Assembly (NCBI GenBank): GCA_963971305.1
Contig: OZ020306.1
Coordinates: 73,567,022-73,631,021 of the forward strand
DNA from: Arcuatula senhousia
Taxonomy: Eukaryota > Mollusca > Bivalvia > Mytilida > Mytilidae
Direction of reading: 5' to 3'
Length of the DNA stretch: 64,000 nucleotides
Positions within the stretch are counted from its first letter, which is position 1. Every line of letters starts with the position of its first letter. A program made the position numbers and the translations under genes. Below the pieces are notes generated by a model, which ran no database searches, had not been told where the DNA came from, and saw only the letters and a program-made list of their open reading frames with translations. This document shows positions 11,637 to 22,284 of the stretch, in pieces.

Positions 11637-13727
11637 TTAAAGTGTCTGTTTAAAATCTACTACTTGATGAATGAAATCTTGAATCTCAACATCACTTATT
11701 AGTTTAGAATTTTTGATGGTGTCACATTGATGTTTCAGACCAGGTCCTCCTTGTCGTTGTATTGCCTGAAAACGCATACATGTAGATGGTTTAGATATAA
11801 TGTTCAGAACGGCTTTAGGATAAAGTCATTTTTTTTCTTATAAATTCACTTGACAGATTACGCAACATCATTTTTAGTATTTGTTTTAGTTAGATAATAC
11901 AACCTTTTGATAACCATATTTGCAATGTTAATGAGTCACATCAATTAAAGGAAATTAATCCGAAGGATATTCTTTTTAAACAAATATATTAACATATTTA
12001 CTTTATTTTACATTACCATAGCTTTTTTTAAGCTATGTTCATTTGTACACGTGATATTTGATGACGATATGTTGTTATATATTGCGTTCTCTATGATAAA
12101 AACAGGGGGTTTTACCAATAACGCATGCCCCGTTTGTTGGCAAAACCAACCGCCTAAAATGTTTTATTCTTTAACAATAAATTGATTTAAGGATGGTCAC
12201 TCTTCATGTTCAATTATTTAAAACTTTATATTTCAGTATTGAAATATTTTTTAACACTAACCCCTTCTTTTTACGATTTTTACTGACTAAATAGACCTTA
12301 AAACACAACTTCTCATTGTTGATACAACTTCATTGTTTTAATGTCCAAAACATTCACAATGTTACTGATTTAAAACTTAGGGAATTCCAATTTCATGCTA
12401 TGTTTATGACGTCATATATCTCGGAAACAAAAAGACTGACCTATGTTTTTTTTTGTCATTGAATAAGTGGATTTTTTCCATGCCTAATCGTAAAATCTTT
12501 GATTCAAAAACGTTCCTTAATTGTTGTATTTTTTTAATTTCAAGCCATCTTTTGCTGAAATCAATTTACCTGTATTTTAATTTTTTTAAAGTTTTTCTTC
12601 ATGTAATATAATGTCATTGATATGTATACCACATTTATGCCCAACGTTTAATTGAAAAAGTTGGTTTCTTATTTGGAGGACTGAAAACCTTATGTTGTGT
12701 TTTTGTTTTTGTCATAAAGATGAAGTATCGATAGAAATGATAAATGAGCAAATACATAATAACTTAAACATGTTTAAGCTATCGACTTACGTCATATAAA
12801 CTTGACCAGTGGGTATTAAAATCACTGTTGCTCATCACATTTCTGTCGGTATGTGCCAACATATTTCGTATGAATTTAATCCTGGCAATATCAGCTCCCA
12901 TGCTGGTCTCAGTAGGCGGTGGTAGTTTGTCCCATCCATTGGTTGGAGGACATGTTGATGTCAGATTGCGTATCAGACAAATCATGAGTGTAAGGTCAAA
13001 TGTTGTAGAGATTGCACCTGTACCTAGAATCATATATGCCTCATGTTATAACACATGTGTATTAAGGCACAGAAGTTTTATATAAATTGTCGCCAAGGTA
13101 AAATTAAAAGCTTCAAATAAAACTGTGAGCTACGTTTTGTCTTATTTGTCCTTTTGTCCTTTATTTTAGTTTGTTTAAGACAAAATATATTTGGCACAAA
13201 CTTAATGATAGTAATTATACCTTATGCACAGACCTAATTCTGCTATAAGCAAACTACAAGTTGTGACAAAAGCTCACAATAACTGAAAATGAAACAAGCA
13301 AAGAAGTATAGAGGAGCATTTAAAACTATTTATTGTCGAGTCTATGTCATATAAGATAAGATTTGTTCTCCAATATGTAAAAAACAACTTCAAAGAAAAC
13401 AATTTAGACTATGGATGAAAATTCTTATAGTTTGCTTAGATCATTTACTTAAAAAATTTCAAAGACTTTTTTTTACTCTTTGCTTATTCATATATCTTTT
13501 ATCACATTCCATGTATTCTCACCTGTTTTAGGAAATAAAAGAGCATCCTGTGCTGATGTTATTCTTCTTTTGCTTTTAAGATCTTTAATCTTGGTATTTT
13601 TGTGAGCATTGAGTGTCGCATCCAGGGTTGATGGAGGAAGCAACGTATCAAATATATGCCTTATACATTCTGTTCCTGGGCCGGTCACCATTTTGAAGAC
13701 TATGAGGAAATTCTCTTCTTCTTCCAT
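11637..13727 (-). CDS. DZIP3-type HEPN domain protein, three exons
   Basis: Three minus-strand exons join in frame: 13727-13523 (205 nt, ATG start, donor G|GTGAGAAT), 13023-12791 (233 nt, acceptor TTCTAG, donor GAC|GTAAGT) and 11765-11637 (129 nt, acceptor TTTTCAG, stop TAA). Intron phases are 1 and 0; total 567 nt, 188 residues. Residues 1-69 are the N-terminal part typical of bivalve DZIP3-like proteins (GTECIRHIFDTLLPPSTL). Residues 77-146 form the HEPN core (FDLTLMICLIRNL, then GADIARIKFIRNMLAHTDR) with R121-N122-x3-H126, matching the HEPN RNase signature Rx4H. HEPN domains are often metal-independent RNases or nucleotide-binding scaffolds; the exact role of this family is not known to me. 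No signal peptide, RING or death domain is visible: human DZIP3 is far larger, so this is a stand-alone HEPN protein. The splice sites and frame are clean, suggesting a live gene. Confidence 0.8.
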
Positions 13728-14246
13728 TTCTTAACAATAAATATGCAACGATTATCATTGTTTACATTTAGTTTGTTTTGACACATTTTAATGAATGCTT
13801 ATTGCATTCACTTAGATACTAAAATAGAATAAATATCTTTTTTGATGTATAATGCAGTTATTTTTTATAAATATAAATATATATAAAAAATACTTAAAGA
13901 CCCACACAAGCTCTAATGACCACTAGCCCATAAAGGTCTTGATTCTTATGTATCCCAAAGTATATGTATATTTAAAATTATTTTAATTTTATATTCAAAT
14001 AATTTGGTTTAATTTAATCATTGTATTTTAGCTATCTCGTTTCAATATTGATTATCTGTTCATGGTGGGAAAATAAGTTGTTCCCCTTTGCATATACTCA
14101 TGTTTTCTGATAGGCGGCGTACGTCCTGCCATAAACGAAAACACGGGAAACGGGAGGGACTCTCTCCTCGTGCGCGACCGAAATAACTACAAGGATAAAT
14201 TTCAAAGTTTTAATTATTAGAAATCGTTTTTAAATTTGTTTTTACA
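13728..14246. other. AT-rich spacer between HEPN gene and Gag remnant
   Basis: Upstream of the HEPN gene (to the right, since it is on the minus strand) the sequence is AT-rich. A GC-richer block at 14100-14200 leads into the DIRS-like Gag remnant and is probably its leader. No promoter element can be named. Confidence 0.4.
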
Positions 14247-15034
14247 ATGCCGCGAGGAAATAAGAACAATGGGAGTCCGACCAGGGCATCGGGACAAAGG
14301 AAACGGAAAGCAGCATATAAAGCAGCCAAAGAGAGTCCAAAGAAAAAGTCGGCGAAGAAGGATCATCTACCCAAAGTGAATATCGGAACAGAGGAAGCCG
14401 GTAATTCCGGCTCAAAATCAGGTAGTGAAATAGGAGACATCCCTTTGCATGAATTTACCCATTAAGCATGTCCCGAAAAGGAAAACATAAAACAAACACA
14501 TTTTGTTCTTGACGTAGAGGATTATGCCCCCTCCAAAGACACTAGTTGTTTATATCATGTGGGAGCCAACGTCCCCCTCAAAATTAAGGAGAACATTTGG
14601 GCAGGGAAGTTTGTTGATTTTTCAACACTCTCAAACCAGAGCAAGAGGCATTAAACAACCTAGAATCTGGGGTTATCAAAATTAAAAATCAAAAAATTGT
14701 ATGTGAACCCTCAAAACCCAGATCATTTCTCGATATTGAAGAGTGGACTTTGGCCTACTTTGTTTTCATGAGCGTCATGCTCGACAAATACAGAACTAAG
14801 GCTCAAGAGATGTTGAAGTATATCGGTGATATACGACTGGCATCTAAAAGGTCACCTCGCTTTGGGTGGGGTTCTTATGATGAACAGTATTGCCTTAGGA
14901 AGGAAAGGAATCCTAGCTCATCCTTGGGCGTTATTAATCAGGAACTGTGGCTTCTTTACGTTTACAGCATTACTAGACACGAACAACACAGTTTTCAAGG
15001 TCAAACTCCGTACACTAGTAGATTTAATAACTAA
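14247..15034 (+). pseudogene. DIRS-like retrotransposon Gag (ORF1), degenerate
   Basis: The frame opens with a basic segment (MPRGNKNNGSPTRASG, then KESPKKKSAKKDH) and hits a TAA at 14463. Beyond it the same frame reads VGANVPLKIKENIWAGKFVDF; after a frameshift near 14635 it continues as EQEALNNLESGVIKI, FLDIEEWTLAYFVFMSVML and later WGSYDEQY...NQELWLLY. Those blocks are the pattern of the Gag-like ORF1 of DIRS/tyrosine-recombinase retrotransposons common in bivalves (IKEKIWxGEFVD, EEWTxAFxxYxS, YDEQFR, SELWLLY). No zinc-knuckle part, RT or recombinase follows, so only the 5' end of an element survives. Confidence 0.6.
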
Positions 15035-16110
15035 AAAAACCTTCTCTACTCAGATACAATTGACTTTTTAAAAACACGACTTGAATTTGGTCATTTTTAC
15101 AAAGAAGATACTGGCTTTTTGCCTCTTTTGGCGACGGTCCAAAAGTTGATAAGAAAAGAAAGGATGTTAACAGAATGGTTAATAACTTTGTATTAAAAGA
15201 CATTAACGGGGCAGCTATTTTGCATGATAAAAACAATTCATCTCAGGATATGCAACTGTTTAGAAACGATAGTATAAACTTGTCTAAACTTTGGAACATA
15301 GTATTTTTGAATAACTACACGGGGTGTTTTGAATCAATAATTGTACAGGAAAAAGGAAATACATATCCTTGCAGTCAGGCAAATAACTAGTTTTTGTTGG
15401 CAAGAACAATTCTTGCGAGTCCAGAATATGTGGACTTTGGGAATTGTACCATGGCGTCGGGGGAGACTGGTAAGTGGTTTGGATAAGTTCATTGGCCATT
15501 TCTTCGGGCCTGGAGGAATACTCCTTTATAGGAAGGGCACTTTGTTTTTTGGGGTGGCATCAATACGGATGGACCCCCAAGCACTACCCCCATGGTCGTG
15601 GAATGTCCAGGGGTCAGATACTATGTGGATCGTAGGTCACTGGCCGCCAGTGTGTTTAAGGTAACCAGCAGTCTCCCCTGAGGCCATCAAAATATATCTG
15701 CTGCCAGTTCTAGCCAAACCTATAAACGTATGTTACAACTGACAATATTGTTATATAAAGATAATAACCTTCTTTTGTTTTATTTTACGATCAATATTCA
15801 TCATGTTTTGAGATAGGAAATATATGTACGTTGACAGATAAACGTTAGCGAGATATCAAACATACAAATAGTACTACATGAACCTATGGTGATGTGGAAA
15901 AACAATTTGAGATATGGCAGTGCAGTAATGACAAAAGTATGAAGCCAGGTGTTTGGTAATTAAGTTGGCCAAATGATCAAGCTTCAGCTTGTCTGTTTGT
16001 CTGTCTGTCTGACTGACAGAAGTTAAGTGAATTAGTATAAGGTATAACGATTAATTAGTTTCTCGATAATACCATATCTGAAGGTACACTTAACTATTAC
16101 TCCCTTTTGT
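15035..16110. other. Unassigned stretch after the Gag remnant
   Basis: Several open frames of ~70-107 codons overlap here on both strands (for example 15341-15664). I recognise no domain in any of them. 15400-15660 is GC-richer than its surroundings and may be further debris of the same mobile element. From 15665 the sequence is AT-rich and empty apart from a short CTGT repeat near 15990. Confidence 0.35.
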
Positions 16111-16112
16111 AA

Positions 16113-16205
16113 TCAATTTACCAAAGAAAAAGTGAAGAGGCACCAATGGGACATTTGAGTGTCAAAATTCCGAAAGGGCAACGACAAAACCGGTAAACAC
16201 GAACA
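16113..16205 (-). mobile_element. PLE 3'-tail fragment
   Basis: This short piece matches, on the minus strand, the tail of the PLE fragments at 28480-28550 and 41340-41420 (the segments reading GTTTTGTC...CTTTTGACA and CCCATTGGTACCTC in their sense strand). No coding part remains. Confidence 0.6.
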
Positions 16206-16392
16206 AGAACAGCACGAGGTAATACAAAACACAAAAGCAACCGAACAGAAATGAACAACGCAAACTCGCAAAAATTTGAAATTGAAAAACATACCCACTA
16301 ATAGCACACTATTTATTTTGTTCCATCAACCATTAAGTTTTACGAAATCTAAATACAAATGACAAAAAAAGCTCCAGACAATAAATTTTGCC

Positions 16393-16436
16393 ATGCCTGA
16401 TGCGCGTTTCGTCTATTCAAGACTCATCAGAGGCGC
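16393..16436 (-). ncRNA. Hammerhead ribozyme motif, minimal type I, copy 1
   Basis: On the minus strand: helix I GCGCCT/AGGCAT (one mismatch), core CTGATGA, helix II GTCT/AGAC with loop TGAAT, then GAAAC, loop GCGC, ATC. The catalytic core is complete, but the two-base helix III has a C-A mismatch (AC...AT rather than AC...GT). Activity is therefore doubtful. Confidence 0.78.
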
Positions 16437-16750
16437 TCTACCAAAAACATTGAAAATGCCAAACACTGTTTGAATATGAAGAGAATAGAACAGTATAACC
16501 AAAAACACCAAACTGTGGAATCAAACCATTACTAAGATATTCAACCTATGTCTGGAGTAGGAAGAACCTTTGGGTTTAGACAATTTTGAAATTTAGACGG
16601 ATAATTTAAAGCTTTGATGTATTCTTCAACTCAAAAGTGTTGGTGCCGGAGCGGGCTAACCTCGGGGAATTTAAACTCCACCAGCAGTGCTAACCTTCAC
16701 GTGTGGTCGAAATACAAATGACAACAAAGTTCCAGACAATAAATTTTGCC

Positions 16751-16794
16751 ACGCCTGACGCGCGTGTCGTCTATTCAAGACTCATCAGAGGCGC
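16751..16794 (-). ncRNA. Hammerhead ribozyme motif, minimal type I, copy 2
   Basis: This has the same structure as copy 1, with helix I GCGCCT/AGGCGT and helix III (AC/GT around GCGC) fully paired and cleavage site GTC. However, the invariant GAAA is GACA here. The two units thus carry different single lesions; a functional master copy would combine both intact halves. Confidence 0.78.
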
Positions 16795-17069
16795 TCTACC
16801 AAAAACATTGAAAATGCCAAGCACTGTATGAATATGAAGAGCATAGAGCAGTATAACCAAAAACACCAAACTTTGGAACCAAACCTTTACTAAGATATTC
16901 AACCTATGTCTGGGGTAGGAAGAACCTTAAAGTTTAGACAATTTTGAAATTTAGACGGATAATTTTAAGCTTTGATGTATTCTCCAACTCAAAAGTGTTG
17001 GTGCCAGAGCGGACTAACCTCGGGGAAGAACAGTTTTGTGATGATTCATCTTTGTAACTACCGGACCCA

Positions 17070-17285
17070 AAGATAGGAATGGAAGAGGGAGGTTTGGTGC
17101 GCCTTAAAACCTGGTTTTACCCACCATTTCTTTTGAAATGCCTGTACCAAGTCAGGACCATAGCGATCTTCAATTTTCCGGTATGTATTCCTTGTTTTGT
17201 CTCGTCTTATGGACATTTGAGATTGATTCTCCAAGTTCGGTAATTTTGTTATTACCTTTATTCATGTCCAACGCATATGTGGTAA
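17070..17285 (+). repeat. Interspersed repeat, copy 2
   Basis: Second copy of the repeat described at 5275-5500. It begins GGAATGGAAGAGGGAGG and ends in a GTAATTTTGTTATTACCTTT stretch. Confidence 0.55.
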
Positions 17286-17289
17286 TATC

Positions 17290-18290
17290 TCACATTTGTT
17301 TGCAAAGGTAACTGAATCGTGAAAGGAATTTTAAGAACAATGCCCTTTCTTCTCTAAGCAGAAAATTTTAAGCGGATTTAAGGCAGTTCCTGTATGATGT
17401 GCATGTTCATAACGTGTAATGATGATGCAATGCTGCCTCTGTTGTAATGCAAATTAAACTTAAATGTAAATCTAATTTTACCTGGTAAATAACTAATTGT
17501 TTGAAATGTTGTGTTGGATTCGTTATTCCATATCTCATAATCTGCTTTTTGGACGAACGAAAGAACCCAAACACTATAACTGGGATGCCCTTCTTACATA
17601 GTTGATGCATAAACACTTAAAACTCACCAAGTCTTTTATTTCATAACAGCCTTCGTATGTTGACTGTGACAATAACTCCACTCATTGGTTTACATGACAC
17701 AAAGCAGAACTTTTTTGCCCTTTAGAAATGAACAGCTCCAACAAACAGGAAGAAGTGATCTTTAACAAATTGACATAGATAACGTTCATAGGAAAAACTT
17801 ATATGTATCCTTAACAATAAAACAAGAACGGATATGTCGATGAAGTCACGAGGAAGTTTTTTTACAACAGACAAACACTTGCACTAAGTGTTTGATATAC
17901 CTATATGACAAAATCACTAGTCACAATGAGAGATGTTGACAGGAAATTACCACTTTGTTTTGAAGTTCATAGTTTATAAATAAAAATTGTTTACAGAATT
18001 GTAAGAATTTCAAGTTATTCTCACAGGTTTAAATACAGCAAACCACATCAGACAATGACCTCATCCTAATTTTATTTTTTCGTCAAAGAACAGAAAGTGG
18101 ATGTCAATAATAATTAAAAAAAAACTAAAACCAAGAGATAGAAAAAAATGTAATGTTTGGTCATACGATTGATGTTAAGTATGCGTACAGCAAAGACTGT
18201 AAATATATTTAAAGTAAAATGAAGCACCAGAACTTAGATATTATACAATTACTGTCTTTTGTTGAGGTACATGTGCAGTGTTTTTGACTT
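17290..18290. other. No feature seen
   Basis: AT-rich sequence without a supported gene or repeat. The 69-codon minus-strand frame at 17407-17616 has no recognisable feature. Confidence 0.4.
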
Positions 18291-18295
18291 TTTGA

Positions 18296-18720
18296 GAAAC
18301 AGATATTCACTGAGCCCGATGGGCGAGGTGAATATCTTTAGTTGTTTTAAAGTCAATTACACTCACATTTATCGAAACAAAGGACATTAATTGTTTTATT
18401 CTATTATCCAATATTTGACAAAAATATGCATTTGAAGTGTTAAAAAATCAAACCAAACAGGAAAATACTGTTACGACGTCATTGCCTTTCCCGCAATTTT
18501 TTAGGTGAATATCACTTTGCCAGGTGAATATCCTTTTGCATTCTTTTAGTTGATTATAATGCAATATGTAAAAGAATTATTTGTATTATAGAATAAAATA
18601 ATTTATTAATTTTTGATAATATTTCTATGGTTTCTTCTATTATTGCTGAGTTTTGTTGATTTTTTTTTTGCTCTTGAGAAAAAGTCGATTTTAGGTTAAT
18701 ATCACTTACACCCCCTTTCA
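18296..18720. repeat. Hairpin-bearing repeat with GTGAATATC motifs
   Basis: A stem at about 18301-18341 pairs AGATATTCAC with GTGAATATCT around a GAGCCC/GGGCGAG inner stem. GGTGAATATC recurs at 18505 and 18521 and an inverted, diverged form (GGTTAATATCAC) ends the segment near 18705. It is probably a short non-autonomous DNA element; the ends are not certain. Confidence 0.35.
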
Positions 18721-19184
18721 TGCGTCATTTAGTTATAATTTAACCAAAAGTTTTCATTTACATGTCAGTTGAAAGGTACAATAGATATATCTTGTCAATA
18801 TTAAAAATAAATTTTGAACGAGAATATCATGAATACCTGGCACCGAAAAAATTGTGCTGACACTAAAATGTGTCCTTATAATTAAGTGTTATCATATCTA
18901 GGTCATGTTTTACTTTATTTGTCCTGATAATTTGTCAAGTGCTGTAGATAAACGTTAATTATTTTTTCAAAAGTTTAATCTGTCCTTGTGAACCTTAAGA
19001 GCCCAACAGAAGGAAGGACAACTGAACATTGTTGCAACTTTTTATTTGATGGTCTTGCTGAGCTAATACACCGTTTAAGCTCTCTGAAAATCAATAAGAT
19101 GATATGGTTTTGTTATGTACGATCACAATAAGGTCACACATTACATACAATTAATGTAAAAATAAAGAATCAACACCCATTTTA

Positions 19185-19315
<131 letters not shown>

Positions 19316-19567
19316 GGTGTTTAACGTCTTTTATTGACGCGTCTGGGTAATGTAGGGCGGTCTTTGTTTAATGGTGGAGGAAACCGGAGTACCCAGAGGA
19401 AACCACCGTCCTTGGGCAGTTAACTGACAAACCTATTCACATAAATTTTGGAAATCCCTTTTTTGTTAAATACAAACTGGACTCGAACACCAGCTCAGAG
19501 GTGATCGGCTAGTGATCAATAGTGTAGTATTTAAACCAGCGCCTTAGGCCACTCGGCCACCCATGCC
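19316..19567 (-). mobile_element. tRNA-derived SINE with (AC)n tail
   Basis: On the minus strand the element starts with a Leu/Ser-tRNA-like head: A box within GGTGGCCGAGTGGCC (19561-19547), a long variable region, then B box GGTGTTCGAGTCC (19491-19479). It is followed by a body containing GGTTTCCTCTGGGTACTCCG, a core widely seen in invertebrate SINEs, and ends in the adjacent (AC)n run. RNA polymerase III would start at the head. The head is too diverged and lacks a proper acceptor stem to be a working tRNA. Confidence 0.75.
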
Positions 19568-19892
19568 CCAGATCACAGCGTAAGGTAAAGTAAGTTTTTG
19601 GGGTCGGCATTATTCGCCCAGAGACGGGCGTCAATTGTAACATTGTATAAGAGTGGAAAGAGGTTTATGGTATTTATAACATTGAGGCAACATTTACATG
19701 TAAAAGGACGGATGTTCAATTGGAGTCATGGGGAAATATTTAAAAAAAATAAATTTTTATACAATAATGTTATAATTATACGCCGATGGAATAAAAATTA
19801 CGATACAAAATAATATTCATTTTTCTGACGCTAATTAAATTAAAAGTAATGCTTCTAATGAGGGTAACAAGAAAATTACCGAAAAAGGATAA

Positions 19893-20058
19893 TCCTTGTT
19901 CGAACTGTTTTGGCTTTAAGTAGTTTTCATTCAATTTATTTGATTTTTGACCATTTATTGTTCTTATTTAAATGCTGCTGATGAGAGGTTACTCTTTGAA
20001 TTATCGATTAACAGCATTACCAAATTAACCGTCTTATACCCGTTTTGGTACTTGTAAT
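19893..20058 (+). mobile_element. Solo 5'-truncated retrozyme-like copy
   Basis: This matches the 380-bp repeat from CCTTGTTCGAAC to the shared 3' end (CTTGTAAT). The 5' part of the unit is missing, while the 3' end coincides with that of the arrays at 9.8 and 62.27 kb. TAAT precedes the copy and also ends it. Confidence 0.75.
19972..20017 (+). ncRNA. Hammerhead motif, covarying but probably weakened
   Basis: Helix I is ATGCTG/CAGCAT: the closing A-T pair of the 61-kb copies has become G-C by a change on both sides. Core CTGATGA and GAA are intact and helix II is GAGG/CTTT with two G-T pairs. In helix III the near-invariant A15.1-U16.1 pair is replaced by T-A and one pair is lost, so activity is likely reduced. 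Confidence 0.72.
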
Positions 20059-20059
20059 C

Positions 20060-20590
20060 ATATATCCAAAAATAAAAGACAAATCAAGGCGAAGACGTAC
20101 CAGAGAAATTGAAAAGCGCAATGGTCCTGACTAAGTATAGGCATTAAAACAAACTGGTGAGTTGAAACATATATTATGGCGCCAAACATTACTCTTCCAT
20201 TGCGATCAAAAGACGTGGAAACACTAAACACAACCAAGTGGTAAAACAAACGATACAAATAAAGAGGTTATTATCTTTTGAAATTATTTTAAAATGACAT
20301 GGTTTTTCATTGTTTGTGGAATTTTATATCACAATAATGATGAATAATAGACTTGTTTTATCATTTCGGTATAATGATGCTGTCTTTCATGAACAATCCT
20401 GTTTATTGTCACTGTTTACGTTCCATTTATCTCCAGAAACTTTAAAATAAAGGTCACTAAATACTTGGATGTCCAACAATATCATCGAAATCTCTAGAAA
20501 AAATTCATTAGCAATTAATCAAGATATGTACAAGTCTTTGTGCAATTAAATTTAAAAAAGTTGTATAGCCATTACCTTACAATTTCATAT
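20060..20590. other. Repeat edge and AT-rich spacer
   Basis: 20060-20180 is a minus-strand relative of the repeat at 17070-17285. The rest is AT-rich with nothing recognised. Confidence 0.4.
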
Positions 20591-20599
20591 TATAACTAT

Positions 20600-21488
20600 T
20601 GCTGATTGTGTTGGGATGCCAACACATAAGTCGCCCAAAATCGCCTTGGATAGTATTCCATTTAAATCAGTGCATCAAAATAAGTTTAGAAATCAAATTT
20701 CGTTGAAATCGGACAAAGTTGACGTTTTTTGGGGGCGGGTGGCAAAAATGGCAGCGTTTGCGTCAATTTTTTTTTTCGGCATGTTGCTCAGGAAGGATTA
20801 CTCTACTAGTGTACTAATTTCTATTAAAATCCATCCTCCCCTCTCCGAGATCTGAGACCGGGCCAAAAATCTTTAACGGTAGCCATTTTGAAAATGGCGG
20901 CCATCTTGAAAATTTCAAAAGTGGATTGCATACCTCAAAGTGACCCCCTACCATCTCCAATAAGTTGTATTTCAATTAGTCAAAGCGTTTTTTTCACAAT
21001 ACGTCGGACAAATTCACTATAAAGAAAGGAAAAAAATAAAATTTACTGTGATTGCAAGCAAGTCACAAAGTCCCCCAAATGACCCATATGTGTTACTATT
21101 CTCTTTAGAATGTCAAAAAACTCCTAAATATCAAAATTTGTGTAAATCGGAGCACTTTGAAAAATTTGACCCGATTATCTCCCTTGAAATCACATTTTTA
21201 TTTATATCTCGAAAACCGTAAATATCGCTTCAAACTTTTTTTTTCATATTATTAAAGAGAATGTTTTGTTCTATCATCCTACAAACTTTCAGAACCCTGT
21301 ACACCTAGGTTACCGAGATATTGCAATGTCCAATATTTAGTCTATTTTCCTGTTTCCATGGAAACGGCGGCTATTTTGAAAATTCCGATTATCTTCGAAG
21401 CTTCCTTTCTTTACAATCTATTATCCTGCCAAGCTTCATTTTGATATGTAGAGTCGTTTTCTCTGGACTCTTCGGACAAGTTCACGAC

Positions 21489-21519
<31 letters not shown>

Positions 21520-21690
21520 AAGAAGAAGAAGAAGAAGAAGAAGAAGAATAAGCGGTTCAAAAACAATAAGTCCCCAAACGTTGTTTTGGGGACTTAATTA
21601 TAATAAGAAACGGTGCAAAAACAATTAGTCTCCTAAACTTTGTTTTGGGCGACTTAAAAATAACAAGTGCTGACTGTGTTGGGGATGCCC
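20600..21690. repeat. Composite non-coding repeat with GGCGGCCAT motifs and microsatellite
   Basis: The segment is bounded by a near-identical direct repeat (GCTGATTGTGTTGGGATGCC at 20600; the later copy at 21668 reads GCTGACTGTGTTGGGGATGCC). Inside are AAAATGGCGGCCAT-type motifs, the line AAAACCGTAAATATCGCTTC shared with 33380 and 34835, an (AAG)n run and two hairpin modules. It belongs to the same superfamily as 32955-36345. No coding sense is present. Confidence 0.6.
21490..21548. repeat. (AAG)n microsatellite
   Basis: A nearly pure trinucleotide run of about 20 units, directly followed by hairpin modules with TAAGTCCCC/GGGGACTTA stems (21567-21596) and TTAGTC.../...GACTTAA (21625-21657). 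Confidence 0.95.
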
Positions 21691-21805
21691 AAACGAACCC
21701 ATTTTTGACCTTGTTTTCTGATTCGCCATTTACATTGTGCATTAACTTTGCTCAATGTTGACCGATTTTTTCATTTTATCAATCTTTCCTTTCGAATTAG
21801 TAGTA

Positions 21806-21901
21806 GAAGCCGTTGCAAAATTACAAATACCAAAACGCGGGTATAAACGGCTAATTTGGATATGCTATATATCGATATTTCAAGGAGTAACCTCTCATCA
21901 G
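21806..21901 (-). mobile_element. Truncated retrozyme fragment
   Basis: On the minus strand it runs from the hammerhead core (CTGATGAG at 21901-21894) through helix II, GAAA, helix III and ATAGCAT to the common 3' end GTAAT near 21819. The 5' strand of helix I is absent: the sequence before CTGATGAG does not pair with TAGCAT. The break is therefore inside the ribozyme. Confidence 0.65.
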
Positions 21902-22284
21902 GTTAACCCTCTAACCAGGTTATTGCACTGCAAGGGAACTACAGATGGTCCCGTATCCTTATTAATAGTGTAACTGATAAAGGCCACCGATAGTAAACCC
22001 ACGTGATGTTTTTTCTTCAAAATTGTGTCGGAAACGCAGACCGTCTTCAAGCGTGTTATCGCCTACTTGATAAACTGAGTCGGTACCTTTATTATCTGGG
22101 AAATTAATTGTGTTAATTTATTGTTGTAATTCCTGTCAATTCAATACTTCCATGCTTAGATATCGAACAAAGACAGAGAACTTTCTGTTCTGCAATAGAT
22201 TAGGGGTCTTTTGTCTTAATACAGAAAAGGGTTACCGGTTTAAAATGTCATTAATGTTACTAGATAGATATAACCGCCCTTTTG

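Larger units (their letters stand above)
16352..17026 (-). mobile_element. Second hammerhead retrozyme-like repeat, ~1.9 units
   Basis: Two direct copies offset by 358 bases (16352-16709 and 16710-17026), highly similar. The second stops at CTAACCTCGGGGA, before the last ~40 bases present in the first. Each contains a minimal type I hammerhead on the minus strand. No open frame is shared. The repeat is unrelated in sequence to the 380-bp family but has the same tandem, ribozyme-bearing organisation. A ~27-bp piece of its edge (AATACAAATGACAACAAAG) recurs at about 52679. Confidence 0.75.

Noticed and set aside
15341..15664. 107-codon frame after the Gag remnant
   Set aside because: No recognisable domain, overlapping frames on both strands, and no supporting splice or start signals.
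19479..19561. Functional tRNA-Leu/Ser on the minus strand
   Set aside because: A and B boxes exist, but the arms do not fold properly and the sequence continues into a SINE body with an (AC)n tail.
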